A stretch of DNA of 64,000 nt. Source: Streptomyces sp. R28 (GTDB taxonomy: Bacteria; Actinomycetota; Actinomycetes; Streptomycetales; Streptomycetaceae). Shown here in pieces: positions 10,666 through 18,745 of the stretch. Position 1 is the stretch's first letter. Every line of letters starts with the position of its first letter. The position numbers were made by a program, and so were the translations under genes. Location of the stretch: assembly GCF_041052385.1 (NCBI RefSeq), contig NZ_CP163439.1:6561001-6625000 (forward strand), in the 5' to 3' direction. The notes under the pieces are model-generated. The model made no database searches and was not told the DNA's origin. It saw only the letters and a program-made list of their open reading frames with translations.

Positions 10666-11646
10666 ATGCGACTTCGTACGACTGCCCGGAGGGCCACCCG
10701 TATGACTGCCGTGGTGGCCGGCGTGTCCTCGCTGGCCCTGCTGACCGGCTGCGGCGCCGCCGACATGACCAAGCAGGCCTCGCCGTTCGCCAACGCGCAG
10801 GGCGCCAAGACCGTCACCCTGTCCGTCCAGTCCTGGGTCGGTGCACAGGCCAACGTGGCCGTCGCCCAGTACCTGCTGGAGCACAAGCTCGGCTACCGGG
10901 TCGACACCGTCCAGATCGACGAGGTCCCCGCCTGGGACGCGCTCAGCCAGGGCCGGGTCGACGCGCTGATGGAGGACTGGGGCCACCCGGAGGAGGAGCA
11001 GCGGTACGTCAAGGACAAGAAGACGATCGTGCCCGGCGGTGACCTCGGGGTCACCGGGCACATCGGCTGGTTCGTACCGACGTACTTCGCCGAGCAGCAC
11101 CCGGACGTCACCGACTGGAAGAACCTCGACAAGTACGCGGACCAGATGCGTACCGCCGAGAGCGGTGGCAAGGGTCAGCTGATGGACGGCTCGCCCTCCT
11201 ACGTCACCAATGACAAGGCGCTGGTGGAGAACCTGGACCTGGACTACCAGGTGGTGTTCGCCGGTTCGGAGGCCGCGCAGATCACGCAGATCAAGCAGTT
11301 CGCCAAGGAGAAGAAGCCCTTCCTGACGTACTGGTACTCCCCGCAGTGGCTGTTCAAGAAGGTCCCGATGACCGAGGTGAAGCTGCCGGAGTACAAGGAG
11401 GGCTGCGACGCGGACCCGGAGAAGGTCGCCTGCGCCTATCCGCACACCCCGCTGCAGAAGTACCTCAACGCGGACTTCGCCAAGACCGGCGGCGAGGCGG
11501 CGGCCCTGCTGAAGAAGTTCAAGTGGACGACCGAGGACCAGAACGAGGTCTCCCTGATGATCGCCGAGCAGAAGCTGTCGCCGGAGGAGGCGGCCAAGAA
11601 GTGGGCGGACAGCCACGAGTCCACGTGGAAGGCGTGGCTGTCCTGA
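10666..11646 (+). CDS. Glycine betaine/choline-binding lipoprotein (OpuAC/ProX family)
   Basis: 326 residues. The signal peptide ends in the lipobox LLTGC (Cys about residue 28), so the protein is membrane-anchored outside the cell. The OpuAC-type fold follows: TVTLSVQSWVGAQANVAVAQYLLEHKLGY, VPAWDALSQGRVDALMEDWG, GWFVPTYF. Several Trp/Tyr residues (WYSPQWLFKKVPM) could form the aromatic box for a quaternary amine. The first codon lies 1 base after the permease stop, making it the last gene of the transport/oxidation operon. Ligand choice between choline and betaine cannot be settled by eye, but the two upstream oxidation enzymes favour choline uptake. Confidence 0.92.
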   Translation: MRLRTTARRATRMTAVVAGVSSLALLTGCGAADMTKQASPFANAQGAKTVTLSVQSWVGAQANVAVAQYLLEHKLGYRVDTVQIDEVPAWDALSQGRVDALMEDWGHPEEEQRYVKDKKTIVPGGDLGVTGHIGWFVPTYFAEQHPDVTDWKNLDKYADQMRTAESGGKGQLMDGSPSYVTNDKALVENLDLDYQVVFAGSEAAQITQIKQFAKEKKPFLTYWYSPQWLFKKVPMTEVKLPEYKEGCDADPEKVACAYPHTPLQKYLNADFAKTGGEAAALLKKFKWTTEDQNEVSLMIAEQKLSPEEAAKKWADSHESTWKAWLS

Positions 11647-11670
11647 CGGAGGGTGTGGCTGTCCCGACGG
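11634..11670 (+). repeat. Imperfect 16-bp direct repeat across the end of the binding-protein gene
   Basis: GTGGCTGTCCTGACGG (11634-11649) recurs as GTGGCTGTCCCGACGG (11655-11670), 21-bp period. The first copy contains the stop codon; the second fills the gap to the convergent gene. Confidence 0.7.
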
Positions 11671-12462
11671 TCACTTCGTGAGGTCGGCCGCGATGCCGCG
11701 CAGCGCCTCGGCGGAGCTGCGCTGAAGCCCTGGCCCGAATGTGATCCGGGTGGCCCCGAGTTCGCCGAGTTCGGCGGGCGCGGGGCCACCGGTCACGGTG
11801 CCGTGCACATTGAGCGGGCCCTGGATCCCGGACCGCAGCAGCGGCAGTACGTCGGTGGGGGCGCCGATCGGATACACGCAGTCGGCGCCCGCGGCGACGT
11901 ACAACGCCGCCCGCTCGATGGCCTGTTCGGCGGCTTGTTCGGTGGCCTGCTTGGGGCCGGCGCCACCGTGTGCTCGGATGAAGGTGTCGATCCGGGCGTT
12001 GACGAAGAGCCGGTCGGCGGCGGCGTGCCGCACCTCGGCGAGCCAGTCGGCGTGCGCGCGCGGGTCCTTGAGCGCCCCGTCCTCGGAGTCCTCCAGGTTG
12101 CACCCCACGGCACCCGTCTCCAGCACCCGCTCCACCAGCTCCTTCGGCGCGATCCCGTACCCGCCCTCGATGTCCGCCGACACCGGCACGTCGACCGCCC
12201 GGACGATCCGCGCGACCGCCGCGAACATCTCGTCGGCCGGGGTCTGCCCGTCCTCGTACCCGAGGCAGGCGGCGACACCCGCACTCGGCGTGGCGAGCGC
12301 CGCGAACCCGGCGTCGACGAAGACACGGGCGCTCGCGGCGTCCCAGGGGCCGGGCAGGACGAGCGGGTCGCCGGGTGCCCTGCGCCGGTGCAGCGCGCGG
12401 AAGGCATCGACCTTGGCCGCGGTGTCGGTCACGGTCTTGGTCTCGGCCTCGAACTCGGTCAC
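11671..12462 (-). CDS. PEP mutase/isocitrate lyase superfamily protein
   Basis: 263 residues of the phosphoenolpyruvate mutase/isocitrate lyase superfamily (TIM barrel, C-C or P-C bond chemistry). Visible: LVLPGPWDAASARVFVDAGF, the Mg-binding strand VPVSADIEGGYG, GAVGCNLEDSEDG, and LFVNARIDTF. The KKCGH loop of true isocitrate lyase is absent, so it is more like the oxaloacetate-hydrolase or carboxyphosphonoenolpyruvate-type members. It starts at a GTG that overlaps the upstream stop (GTGA), so it is translationally coupled to the AhpD-like genes. Substrate unknown. Confidence 0.88.
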   Translation of the reverse strand: MTEFEAETKTVTDTAAKVDAFRALHRRRAPGDPLVLPGPWDAASARVFVDAGFAALATPSAGVAACLGYEDGQTPADEMFAAVARIVRAVDVPVSADIEGGYGIAPKELVERVLETGAVGCNLEDSEDGALKDPRAHADWLAEVRHAAADRLFVNARIDTFIRAHGGAGPKQATEQAAEQAIERAALYVAAGADCVYPIGAPTDVLPLLRSGIQGPLNVHGTVTGGPAPAELGELGATRITFGPGLQRSSAEALRGIAADLTK

Positions 12463-12677
12463 GGTGTGTATCCCCCAGGTGCGATGCGGCGGGTGACCAT
12501 CACCCGGTTCCAGTTGTTGATGGCGACGATCAGCCCGGTCAGATGGGCGAGTTCGCTGTCGTCGAAGTGCTGCGCGGCGTCGGCGAGCGCCGGATCGCCG
12601 AACCCCTTCTTCGCGGCGGCGCTGACCGCCGACATGGCCTGCCCGACCTCGCGGTCGAGGAGGTTCGTACGGGTCAT
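12459..12677 (-). CDS. Half-length AhpD-like protein (C-terminal half only)
   Basis: 72 residues that align only with the last third of the AhpD/carboxymuconolactone decarboxylase-type protein encoded just upstream. Compare AAQHFDDSELAHLTGLIVAINNWNRVMVTRRIAPG with AAAHFEEAELAQLIAAITVINAWNRFGVTCRMAPG there. The CxxC catalytic motif of the full protein is absent. ATG overlaps the previous stop (ATGA) and the stop overlaps the next start (GTGA), so all three genes are coupled. It may be an intact small partner subunit or the remnant of a duplicated gene; intact frame and coupling favour a functional product (inference). Confidence 0.75.
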   Translation of the reverse strand: MTRTNLLDREVGQAMSAVSAAAKKGFGDPALADAAQHFDDSELAHLTGLIVAINNWNRVMVTRRIAPGGYTP

Positions 12678-13180
12678 GGGTGCTGCCCCGGCTGGTAGTG
12701 CCCCGGGGCCATGCGGCAGGTCACCCCGAACCGGTTCCACGCGTTGATCACCGTGATCGCGGCGATGAGCTGGGCCAGCTCGGCCTCCTCGAAGTGCGCG
12801 GCAGCGCGGTCGTACACGTCGTCGGGCACGAACCCGGCCGTCAGTACGGTCACGGCCTCCGTCAGTTCGATCGCCGCGAGCTCCTTCGGGGTGTAGAAGT
12901 GCGCGGACTCCTCCCAGGCGCCGAGCTGCACGATCCGCTCGACGCTCTCGCCCGCCGCGAGCGCGTCCTTGGTGTGCATGTCCAGGCAGAACGCGCAGTG
13001 GTTGATCTGCGACGCACGGATCTTGACCAGTTCGTACAGCTTCGGTTCGAGCCCCTTCCGGGAGGCCGCGTCGAGCCGGATCATCGCCTTGTACACGTCG
13101 GGGGCGAGCTGGGCCCAGGGCAGCCGGGCCGGCCGTTCGGGGGCGTACGCCACGTCGGTCGTCGTGTCGCTCATCGTCAT
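12674..13180 (-). CDS. AhpD-like carboxymuconolactone decarboxylase-family protein
   Basis: 168 residues. The alkylhydroperoxidase-like core carries the peroxidase signature: LYELVKIRASQINHCAFCLDMHTKDALAAGES, with CAFC (CxxC) and the downstream His. The C-terminal part has FEEAELAQLIAAITVINAWNRFGV. The family includes peroxidatic thiol proteins of unknown substrate. It is the first gene of a coupled three-gene operon and is divergent from a MocR regulator 47 bases away, a typical regulator-target layout. A TAGGGT box 7 bases before the ATG and no Shine-Dalgarno suggest a leaderless message. Confidence 0.9.
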   Translation of the reverse strand: MTMSDTTTDVAYAPERPARLPWAQLAPDVYKAMIRLDAASRKGLEPKLYELVKIRASQINHCAFCLDMHTKDALAAGESVERIVQLGAWEESAHFYTPKELAAIELTEAVTVLTAGFVPDDVYDRAAAHFEEAELAQLIAAITVINAWNRFGVTCRMAPGHYQPGQHP

Positions 13181-13187
13181 GATCTCG

Positions 13188-13219
13188 ACCCTAGGAGCGA
13201 AGCAGCCCAGGAGTATGGT
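13188..13219. promoter_or_regulatory. Back-to-back promoters of the AhpD operon and the MocR gene
   Basis: In a 47-bp divergent gap, TAGGGT (minus strand, 13188-13193) lies 7 bases before the AhpD ATG. TATGGT (plus strand, 13214-13219) lies 8 bases before the MocR ATG. Both are placed for leaderless transcription. The minus strand reads AAGTGGACCATA over the second box, like GGACCA half-sites reported for MocR-type regulators. Confidence 0.5.
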
Positions 13220-13227
13220 CCACTTCC

Positions 13228-14634
13228 ATGGCGAAACCTTGGGCCACTTTGGGCATCGACCTCCACCTGGAACCGTCGGGCCCGGGTCTGCGCCGGGGCC
13301 TGACCGACGCCCTGCGCGACGCGGTCCGCACCGGACGCCTCGCTCCGGGCGCCCGGCTGCCCTCCTCCCGCTCCCTTGCCGCCGACCTCGGCATCGCCCG
13401 CAACACGGTCGCCGAGTCCTACGCCGAACTGGTCGCCGAGGGCTGGCTCACCACCCGCCAGGGCTCGGCCACCCGGGTGGCCGAGCGCACGGTGACCCCG
13501 CCGACGGGCGCCCCCGCCCCACCTCGCGCAGTCACCCCGCCGCGCCCGGAACGCCCCCGCCCCGCCTACGACCTGGTCCCCGGCTCCCCCGACCTCGCCG
13601 CCTTCCCCCGCACGGAGTGGCTCAAGGCGGCCCGCCGAGCCTTCCTCGCCGCCCCGCACCAGGCCCTCGGCTACGGCGACCCGCGCGGCCGCGCCGAACT
13701 GCGCACCGCCCTCGCCGACTACCTCTCCCGCGCGCGGGGCGTGCGCGCCGACCCCGAACGCGTCGTGGTGTGCGCGGGTTTGGTGCACGGACTGCAGCTG
13801 CTCGGCAGGGTGTTGCGGGCGCGCGGGGTGGCGAGGGTCGCGGTGGAGTCGTACGGCCTGGCATCGCACCGGAAGCAGCTGACGGCGGCCGGTCTGGACA
13901 CGGTCCCGCTGCCCTTCGACGAACTCGGCACGGATCCGGCGGAGTTGACGCACGAGGGCGCGGTCCTGCTCACCCCCGCCCATCAGTTCCCCATGGGGGT
14001 ACCCCTGCACCGCGACCGCCGGGCGACGGTGGTGGACTGGGCGCGCCGCACCGGCGGCCTGGTCCTGGAGGACGACTACGACGGCGAGTTCCGCTACGAC
14101 CGCCAGCCGGTCGGCGCGCTGCAGGGCCTGGACCCCGACCACGTCGTCTATCTGGGCACGGCCAGCAAGTCCCTCGCCCCCGGGCTGCGTCTGGCCTGGA
14201 TGGTGCTGCCGCCGACGCTGGTGGCGGAGGTGACGGCGGCGAAGGGCGGCGTGGACACCTGCGGGGTCCTGGACCAGCTGACCCTGGCGGAGTTCCTCAC
14301 GTCCGGCGCCTACGACCGCCATGTACGCGCCGCCCGCCTGCGCTACCGCCGCCGTAGGGACGCCCTGGTGCGGGCCCTGGCCACGCACGCCCCGCACCTC
14401 CAGGTCACCGGCATCGCCGCCGGCCTCCACGCCGTCCTGCGCCTCCCACCCGGCACGGAACAGTCGGTGGTCCAGGCGGCGACCTGGCAGGGCCTGGCCC
14501 TCCACGGCCTGACCTTCTACCGCTACGAGGCCGCCACGACGCAGCCACTGGACGCCCTGGTGGTGGGCTACGGCACACCGCCGGACCACGCGTGGGCGGG
14601 GGCGTTGGAGGCGTTGTGCAGGGCCCTACCGTGA
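13228..14634 (+). CDS. MocR-type regulator (GntR HTH fused to aminotransferase-like domain)
   Basis: 468 residues. N-terminal GntR winged helix (about 18-85: LRRGLTDALRDAVRTGRLAPG, LPSSRSLAADLGIARNTVAE). After a Pro-rich linker comes a fold-type I PLP domain (about 120-465) with EDDYDGEFRYDR and the PLP-lysine motif YLGTASKSLAPGLRLAW. MocR proteins sense PLP or an amino compound and usually control the divergent gene, here the AhpD-like operon. This could alternatively be a PdxR-like vitamin B6 regulator, but no pdxST genes are near. The 3' end overlaps the convergent EamA gene by 9 bases. Confidence 0.93.
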   Translation: MAKPWATLGIDLHLEPSGPGLRRGLTDALRDAVRTGRLAPGARLPSSRSLAADLGIARNTVAESYAELVAEGWLTTRQGSATRVAERTVTPPTGAPAPPRAVTPPRPERPRPAYDLVPGSPDLAAFPRTEWLKAARRAFLAAPHQALGYGDPRGRAELRTALADYLSRARGVRADPERVVVCAGLVHGLQLLGRVLRARGVARVAVESYGLASHRKQLTAAGLDTVPLPFDELGTDPAELTHEGAVLLTPAHQFPMGVPLHRDRRATVVDWARRTGGLVLEDDYDGEFRYDRQPVGALQGLDPDHVVYLGTASKSLAPGLRLAWMVLPPTLVAEVTAAKGGVDTCGVLDQLTLAEFLTSGAYDRHVRAARLRYRRRRDALVRALATHAPHLQVTGIAAGLHAVLRLPPGTEQSVVQAATWQGLALHGLTFYRYEAATTQPLDALVVGYGTPPDHAWAGALEALCRALP

Positions 14635-15477
14635 CTCGACCGGTCGTGCCGTGGGCGTCTCCGCCGGAGCCTCCCCGAACCGCGCCAACGCCAACGCCCC
14701 CGCCACAGCCACCACGAACCCCAGCACAGCCAGCCAGGCCAACCCCTCCCGCGTACGATCCCCCAGCCACACCACCCCCACCACCGCCGGCCCGATCGTC
14801 TCCCCGATCACCATCGCCGCCGTCGCCACCGTCACCGACCCCCGCTGCAACGCCGACGTCAGCGCCAGAAAGGCCGCCCCACCCCCCAACAGCAGCGCAT
14901 ACGTCGCCGGATTCACCACCAGCTCCGCCACCGCGACCGAGTCGATCAGCCGCACCGCCACCTCCACCACCCCGAACCCGAACCCGGCCGCCAGCCCGAG
15001 CACCAACCCCCGCCCCCGCTCCGGCAGCAGCCCACCCGCCAGCCCCACCGCCAGCACCCCCACGGCCACCCCGAGCATCGCGAACCTCAGCGCGTCAGAC
15101 CCGGCCCGATCCCCCTCCGTCCCGGACGCCAGCCCCAGCATCGCGAGCCCGGCACACACCACCCCCACCGCGGCCCACTCGCCCCGGCGCAACCGCACCC
15201 GCAGCAACCGCGCCGCGACGACCGCGGTCACCGCGAGACTGGACGCCAGCGCCGCCGAGACGGCGTAGAGGGGAAGCGACCGCAGGGCGACGACCTGCAG
15301 GACGAACCCCAGTCCGTCCAAGGCGAGCCCGGCCAGGTACCGCCACTGCCGAAGCGCCCGCAGCAGGACCCCCGCCTCGCCGCCCCGGCCCTCCTGCACA
15401 CTCGCCGCCCGCGCGGCCACCGCCTGCAACACGGTGGCCGTACCGAAACAGACCGCCGCACCCAGCGCGCACAGCAT
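14626..15477 (-). CDS. EamA/DMT-superfamily membrane transporter
   Basis: 283 residues, almost entirely hydrophobic with 9-10 predicted transmembrane helices in two EamA-like halves (first near MLCALGAAVCFGTATVLQAV; last near GLAWLAVLGFVVAVAGALALARFG). Drug/metabolite transporter family, cargo unknown. The start is uncertain. The ATG at 15477 gives a normal first helix; the frame remains open to about 15582 with only GTG/TTG choices and a GTG at 15537. No clear ribosome site precedes any of them. It is convergent with the MocR gene. Confidence 0.8.
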   Translation of the reverse strand: MLCALGAAVCFGTATVLQAVAARAASVQEGRGGEAGVLLRALRQWRYLAGLALDGLGFVLQVVALRSLPLYAVSAALASSLAVTAVVAARLLRVRLRRGEWAAVGVVCAGLAMLGLASGTEGDRAGSDALRFAMLGVAVGVLAVGLAGGLLPERGRGLVLGLAAGFGFGVVEVAVRLIDSVAVAELVVNPATYALLLGGGAAFLALTSALQRGSVTVATAAMVIGETIGPAVVGVVWLGDRTREGLAWLAVLGFVVAVAGALALARFGEAPAETPTARPVESR

Positions 15478-15576
15478 CCCAAACAGCACAAAGTGACTGT
15501 AGGCGAGCAGAGGAACGGCAGCCCCCGCGATCGCCACACTCTTGACGATCTCTAGGCTGTCCGCCTGACGTACGAC

Positions 15577-15642
15577 GAACAACCGGATCGAACAACCGGA
15601 TCACCGGAATCACTCGGAATCACCCGGAATCACCGGAACCAC
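15577..15642 (+). repeat. Short tandem repeats in front of the ygiB-like gene
   Basis: GAACAACCGGATC occurs twice in tandem (15577-15589, 15590-15602). About four copies of a ~10-bp unit related to CGGAATCACC follow, up to the ribosome site GGGGGAG. This is the whole leader region of the lipoprotein gene; function unknown. Confidence 0.65.
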
Positions 15643-15659
15643 CATCGGGGGAGACACAC

Positions 15660-16019
15660 ATGGCGGAAACGCGACGCCGGCTGCGCTCGAGCACGGTCGT
15701 CCTCGGCGGCATGGGAGTCATTGCCGCGGCCCTGACCTCGTGCGGCTCCGACCCCGACCGCCGCTGTGTCGACCGCGACAGCTACACCTACGAGGGCTAC
15801 AAGGTCATCGCGGACAAGAACTGCAACTCCGGCAGCAGCTCCAGCTCCCGTTCCTCGTACGGCAAGAGCGGCAGGAAGAAGACCGGCAGCACCGACGCCG
15901 CCTGGTACTACGACGCCGACACCGACGACGGCCGCGCCGACTACGGCACCTTCAGCCGGAGCGAAGCCGTCGACCGAGGCGGCTTCGGCTGCTCGGGCTC
16001 GGGCAGCAGCGGCGGCTGA
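15660..16019 (+). CDS. YgiB/DUF1190-like small lipoprotein
   Basis: 119 residues. The signal peptide has the lipobox LTSC (Cys about residue 28). The mature part is Ser/Gly-rich with CVDRDSYTYEGYKVI near its start, and it ends with AAWYYDADTDDGRADYGTF and VDRGGFGCSGSG. Small size, lipidation, the RGGFG tail and the position directly before a YgiC-type ligase match the E. coli ygiB-ygiC arrangement. Sequence similarity is weak, so the family call rests partly on context. GGGGGAG lies 7 bases before the ATG. Exposed outside the membrane; role unknown. Confidence 0.75.
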   Translation: MAETRRRLRSSTVVLGGMGVIAAALTSCGSDPDRRCVDRDSYTYEGYKVIADKNCNSGSSSSSRSSYGKSGRKKTGSTDAAWYYDADTDDGRADYGTFSRSEAVDRGGFGCSGSGSSGG

Positions 16020-16033
16020 GCGGACCCGTACCG

Positions 16034-17218
16034 ATGGAGCGCCGCACGACCGAGCCCCGCCCCGACTGGCAGCAGACCGTCGAGGAACAGGGGCTCGTCT
16101 ACCCCCTCACCCGCCATCCCGACAACTCCCTGCGCCCGTACTGGGACGAGAGCGCCTACTACGTCTTCTCCCTGGAGGAGGTCGAGGCGCTGGAGGAGGT
16201 CGTCGAGGAACTCCACCGCATGTGCCTGACGGCGGCCGAGCACATCGTCGCCTCCCGCCGCTTCACCGACCTCGGCATCACCGACCCGCGCGTCGCGGAA
16301 GCAGTCGCCGAGGCCTGGCGCCGGCGCGCCGAACTCCCCTCCGTCTACGGCCGCTTCGACCTCCACTACGACGGCACCGGCCCGGCGAAGCTCCTGGAGT
16401 ACAACGCCGACACCCCCACCTCCCTCGTCGAGGCCGCCTCACCCCAGTGGTTCTGGATGGAGGAACGCTTCCCCGGCGCCGACCAGTGGAACTCCCTCCA
16501 CGAACGTCTCGTCGCCGCCTGGAAGAAGCAGTCCGCCCTGCTCCCGCCCGGCAGCCCCCTCTACTTCGCGTACTCCTCGGCCGACGAACTCGGCGAGGAC
16601 CTGATGACGGTCGCCTACCTCAAGGAGACCGCGGAACAGGCGGGCCTGGACACCGGCTGGATCTCCATGGAGGAGATCGGCTGGGACCGCCTCTCCGGCC
16701 GCTTCGTCGACACCCAACTCCGCTTCATCCGCAGCTGCTTCAAGCTCTACCCATGGGAGTGGCTCACCACCGACCGCTTCGCCGACCACGTCCTGCACAC
16801 CCTCGACAACGGCGGCGGCACGGGTTCGACGCTGTGGATCGAGCCCGCCTGGAAGATGCTCCTCAGCAACAAGGCCCTCCTGGCCATCCTCTGGGAGCTC
16901 TACCCGGACCACCCGAACCTCCTCCCCGCGTACCTCGACGGGCCACGGGAGCTGGCAGGGACCACGGGCTACGTCGCCAAGCCCCTGCTGGGCCGTGAGG
17001 GTGCGGGCGTGACGATCCATGAACCCGGCGCCGAGGCGGTCGTCCGCGATGAGCCGTGCTGCTACCAGCAGTTGGCCCCGCTCCCCGCCTTCGACGGCAA
17101 CCACGTCGTCCTCGGCGCATGGGTCGTCGAGGACGAGTCGGCGGGCCTCGGTATCCGCGAATCGTCCGGCCTGATCACGGACGAGTACGCCCGCTTCCTG
17201 CCGCACGTGATCCTTTAA
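16034..17218 (+). CDS. Glutathionylspermidine synthase-like ATP-grasp ligase (YgiC type)
   Basis: 394 residues of the glutathionylspermidine synthase preATP-grasp/ATP-grasp family without the amidase domain, as in E. coli YgiC/YjfC. Visible: GRFDLHYDGTGPAKLLEYNADTPTSL (ATP/metal-binding Glu and Asn), LWIEPAWKMLLSNKALLAILWEL, YVAKPLLGREGAGV (ATP-grasp Lys and Gly-rich loop), and a conserved end GIRESSGLITDEYARFLPHV. Streptomyces makes mycothiol, not glutathione, so the carboxyl and amine substrates are unlikely to be glutathione and spermidine. The start ATG at 16034 lies 14 bases after the lipoprotein gene, so they are probably co-transcribed. Confidence 0.92.
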   Translation: MERRTTEPRPDWQQTVEEQGLVYPLTRHPDNSLRPYWDESAYYVFSLEEVEALEEVVEELHRMCLTAAEHIVASRRFTDLGITDPRVAEAVAEAWRRRAELPSVYGRFDLHYDGTGPAKLLEYNADTPTSLVEAASPQWFWMEERFPGADQWNSLHERLVAAWKKQSALLPPGSPLYFAYSSADELGEDLMTVAYLKETAEQAGLDTGWISMEEIGWDRLSGRFVDTQLRFIRSCFKLYPWEWLTTDRFADHVLHTLDNGGGTGSTLWIEPAWKMLLSNKALLAILWELYPDHPNLLPAYLDGPRELAGTTGYVAKPLLGREGAGVTIHEPGAEAVVRDEPCCYQQLAPLPAFDGNHVVLGAWVVEDESAGLGIRESSGLITDEYARFLPHVIL

Positions 17219-17446
17219 CGGCCGTACACCGAGGGTGAGTCCGGCCCGGCAGCCCAGGGCCGGCGCGGCCGATGCTGCCGCCCGGCTCGGGCTCCCCCGA
17301 ACCACCCACCGCAACCGCCCGTCGACCGGATCCTCGCCCAGCACCGTCAGCCGATGCGGCGCGAACAGCGCACTCACCAGCGCGTGCAGTTCCTCGACAT
17401 CACTGCCCCGACAAACCAGACCCCGGCCCGAACCCACATGGCGCAC
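17219..17446 (-). pseudogene. Possible small or decayed gene (low confidence)
   Basis: On the minus strand downstream of rocD the frame from a GTG at 17446 has coding-like third positions and a protein-like stretch (VEELHALVSALFAPHRLTVLG, GRLRWVVRG) up to about 17222. It then runs on without a stop into the antisense of the ygiC-like gene. No ribosome site is visible. It may be the decayed 5' end of a gene once following rocD, or chance. Nothing else is seen in 17219-17497. Confidence 0.25.
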
Positions 17447-17497
17447 CGGCGAACGGAGTAGGCCGGATGCGTGTGCCGCCCCGCGCCGCGAGCCGAC

Positions 17498-18745
17498 TCA
17501 CATTCCGAGTACGTCCCGCAACTGCGCTAGCCCCCAGTCCAGATCCTCCTTCCCGATCACCAGGGGCGGCGCGATGCGGATCGTCGCCATGGAGGCACCG
17601 CCCACGCCCTTGAGGCTGTGGGGGAGGGTGTCCTTCACCAGCACGCCCCGGTCCATCAGCTTCTCGGACACCTCCCGCCCCGACCCGTACGCCCGGGCGA
17701 TGTCGACCCCGGCCCACAGACCGCGCCCCCGTACCGCCGTCACCCGCCCCGTCCCGGCCAACAGCCCCAGCTCCCGGTGCAGATGCTCGCCGAGCTCCGC
17801 CGCCCGCGCCTGGAACTCGCCCGTCCGCAGCATCGCGATCACCTCCAGCGCCACCGCACACGCCAGGGGATTCCCACCGAAGGTCGACCCGTGCTCCCCG
17901 GGCCGGAACACCCCGAGCACCGCGGCGCTGGACACCACCGCCGACACCGGCACGACCCCGCCCCCGAGCGCCTTGCCGAGCACATACACATCCGGCACCA
18001 CCCCCTCGTGCTCGCACGCGAAGGTACGGCCCGTGCGCCCCAGCCCCGACTGGATCTCGTCCGCCACGAACAGCACGTTCCGCTCCCGCGTCAGCTCCCG
18101 CACCGCCGGCAGATAGCCGGCCGGGGGCACGAGCACCCCCGCCTCGCCCTGGATCGGCTCCAGCAACACCGCCACCGTGTTCTCCGTCAGGGCCTCCCGC
18201 ATCGCCGTCAGATCCCCGTACGGCACGATCTCGAAGCCCGGCGTGTACGGCCCGTAGTCCGCCCGCGCCTCCGGGTCGGTGGAGAAGCTGATGATCGTCG
18301 TCGTACGGCCGTGGAAGTTGTTGCCGGCGACGACGATCTTCGCCATCTCCGCCGGTACACCCTTGACCCGGTACCCCCACTTCCGGGCGGTCTTCACCGC
18401 CGTCTCCACCGCCTCCGCCCCCGTGTTCATCGGCAGCACCATCTCCATCCCGCACAGCTCGGCGAGCTGCTCGCAGAACGCCGCGAACCGGTCGTGATGA
18501 AACGCCCGCGACGTCAGCGTCACCCGCTCCAGCTGCGCCTTCGCCGCCTCCACGATCCGTCGGTTGCCGTGCCCGAAGTTGAGCGCCGAATACCCGGCCA
18601 GCAGATCCAGATACCGCCGCCCCTCCACATCCGTCATCCAGGCCCCGTCCGCCGTCGCCACCACGACCGGCAACGGGTGATAGTTGTGCGCGCTGTGCGC
18701 GTCGACCGCGGCGATCAGGGATTCGGTGGTGCTCGACGTACTCAC
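17498..18745 (-). CDS. rocD: Ornithine aminotransferase
   Basis: 415-residue class III PLP aminotransferase converting ornithine and 2-oxoglutarate to glutamate semialdehyde and glutamate. Ornithine-specific features: HNYHPLPVVV near the N-terminus, LDLLAGYSALNFGHGN, NTGAEAVETAVKTARKWGY, NNFHGRTTTIISFSTDPEA, VADEIQSGLGRTG (PLP Asp), VLGKALGGGVVPVSAV (Schiff-base Lys), and GEHGSTFGGNPLACAVA. The GTG at 18745 was chosen because GGAGAG precedes it by 6 bases; upstream codons look non-coding. It is divergent from glyA. An amidinohydrolase partner often seen with rocD is absent here. Confidence 0.94.
   Translation of the reverse strand: MSTSSTTESLIAAVDAHSAHNYHPLPVVVATADGAWMTDVEGRRYLDLLAGYSALNFGHGNRRIVEAAKAQLERVTLTSRAFHHDRFAAFCEQLAELCGMEMVLPMNTGAEAVETAVKTARKWGYRVKGVPAEMAKIVVAGNNFHGRTTTIISFSTDPEARADYGPYTPGFEIVPYGDLTAMREALTENTVAVLLEPIQGEAGVLVPPAGYLPAVRELTRERNVLFVADEIQSGLGRTGRTFACEHEGVVPDVYVLGKALGGGVVPVSAVVSSAAVLGVFRPGEHGSTFGGNPLACAVALEVIAMLRTGEFQARAAELGEHLHRELGLLAGTGRVTAVRGRGLWAGVDIARAYGSGREVSEKLMDRGVLVKDTLPHSLKGVGGASMATIRIAPPLVIGKEDLDWGLAQLRDVLGM

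Noticed and set aside
11671..12462. True isocitrate lyase
   Set aside because: Too short and lacks the KKCGH active-site loop.
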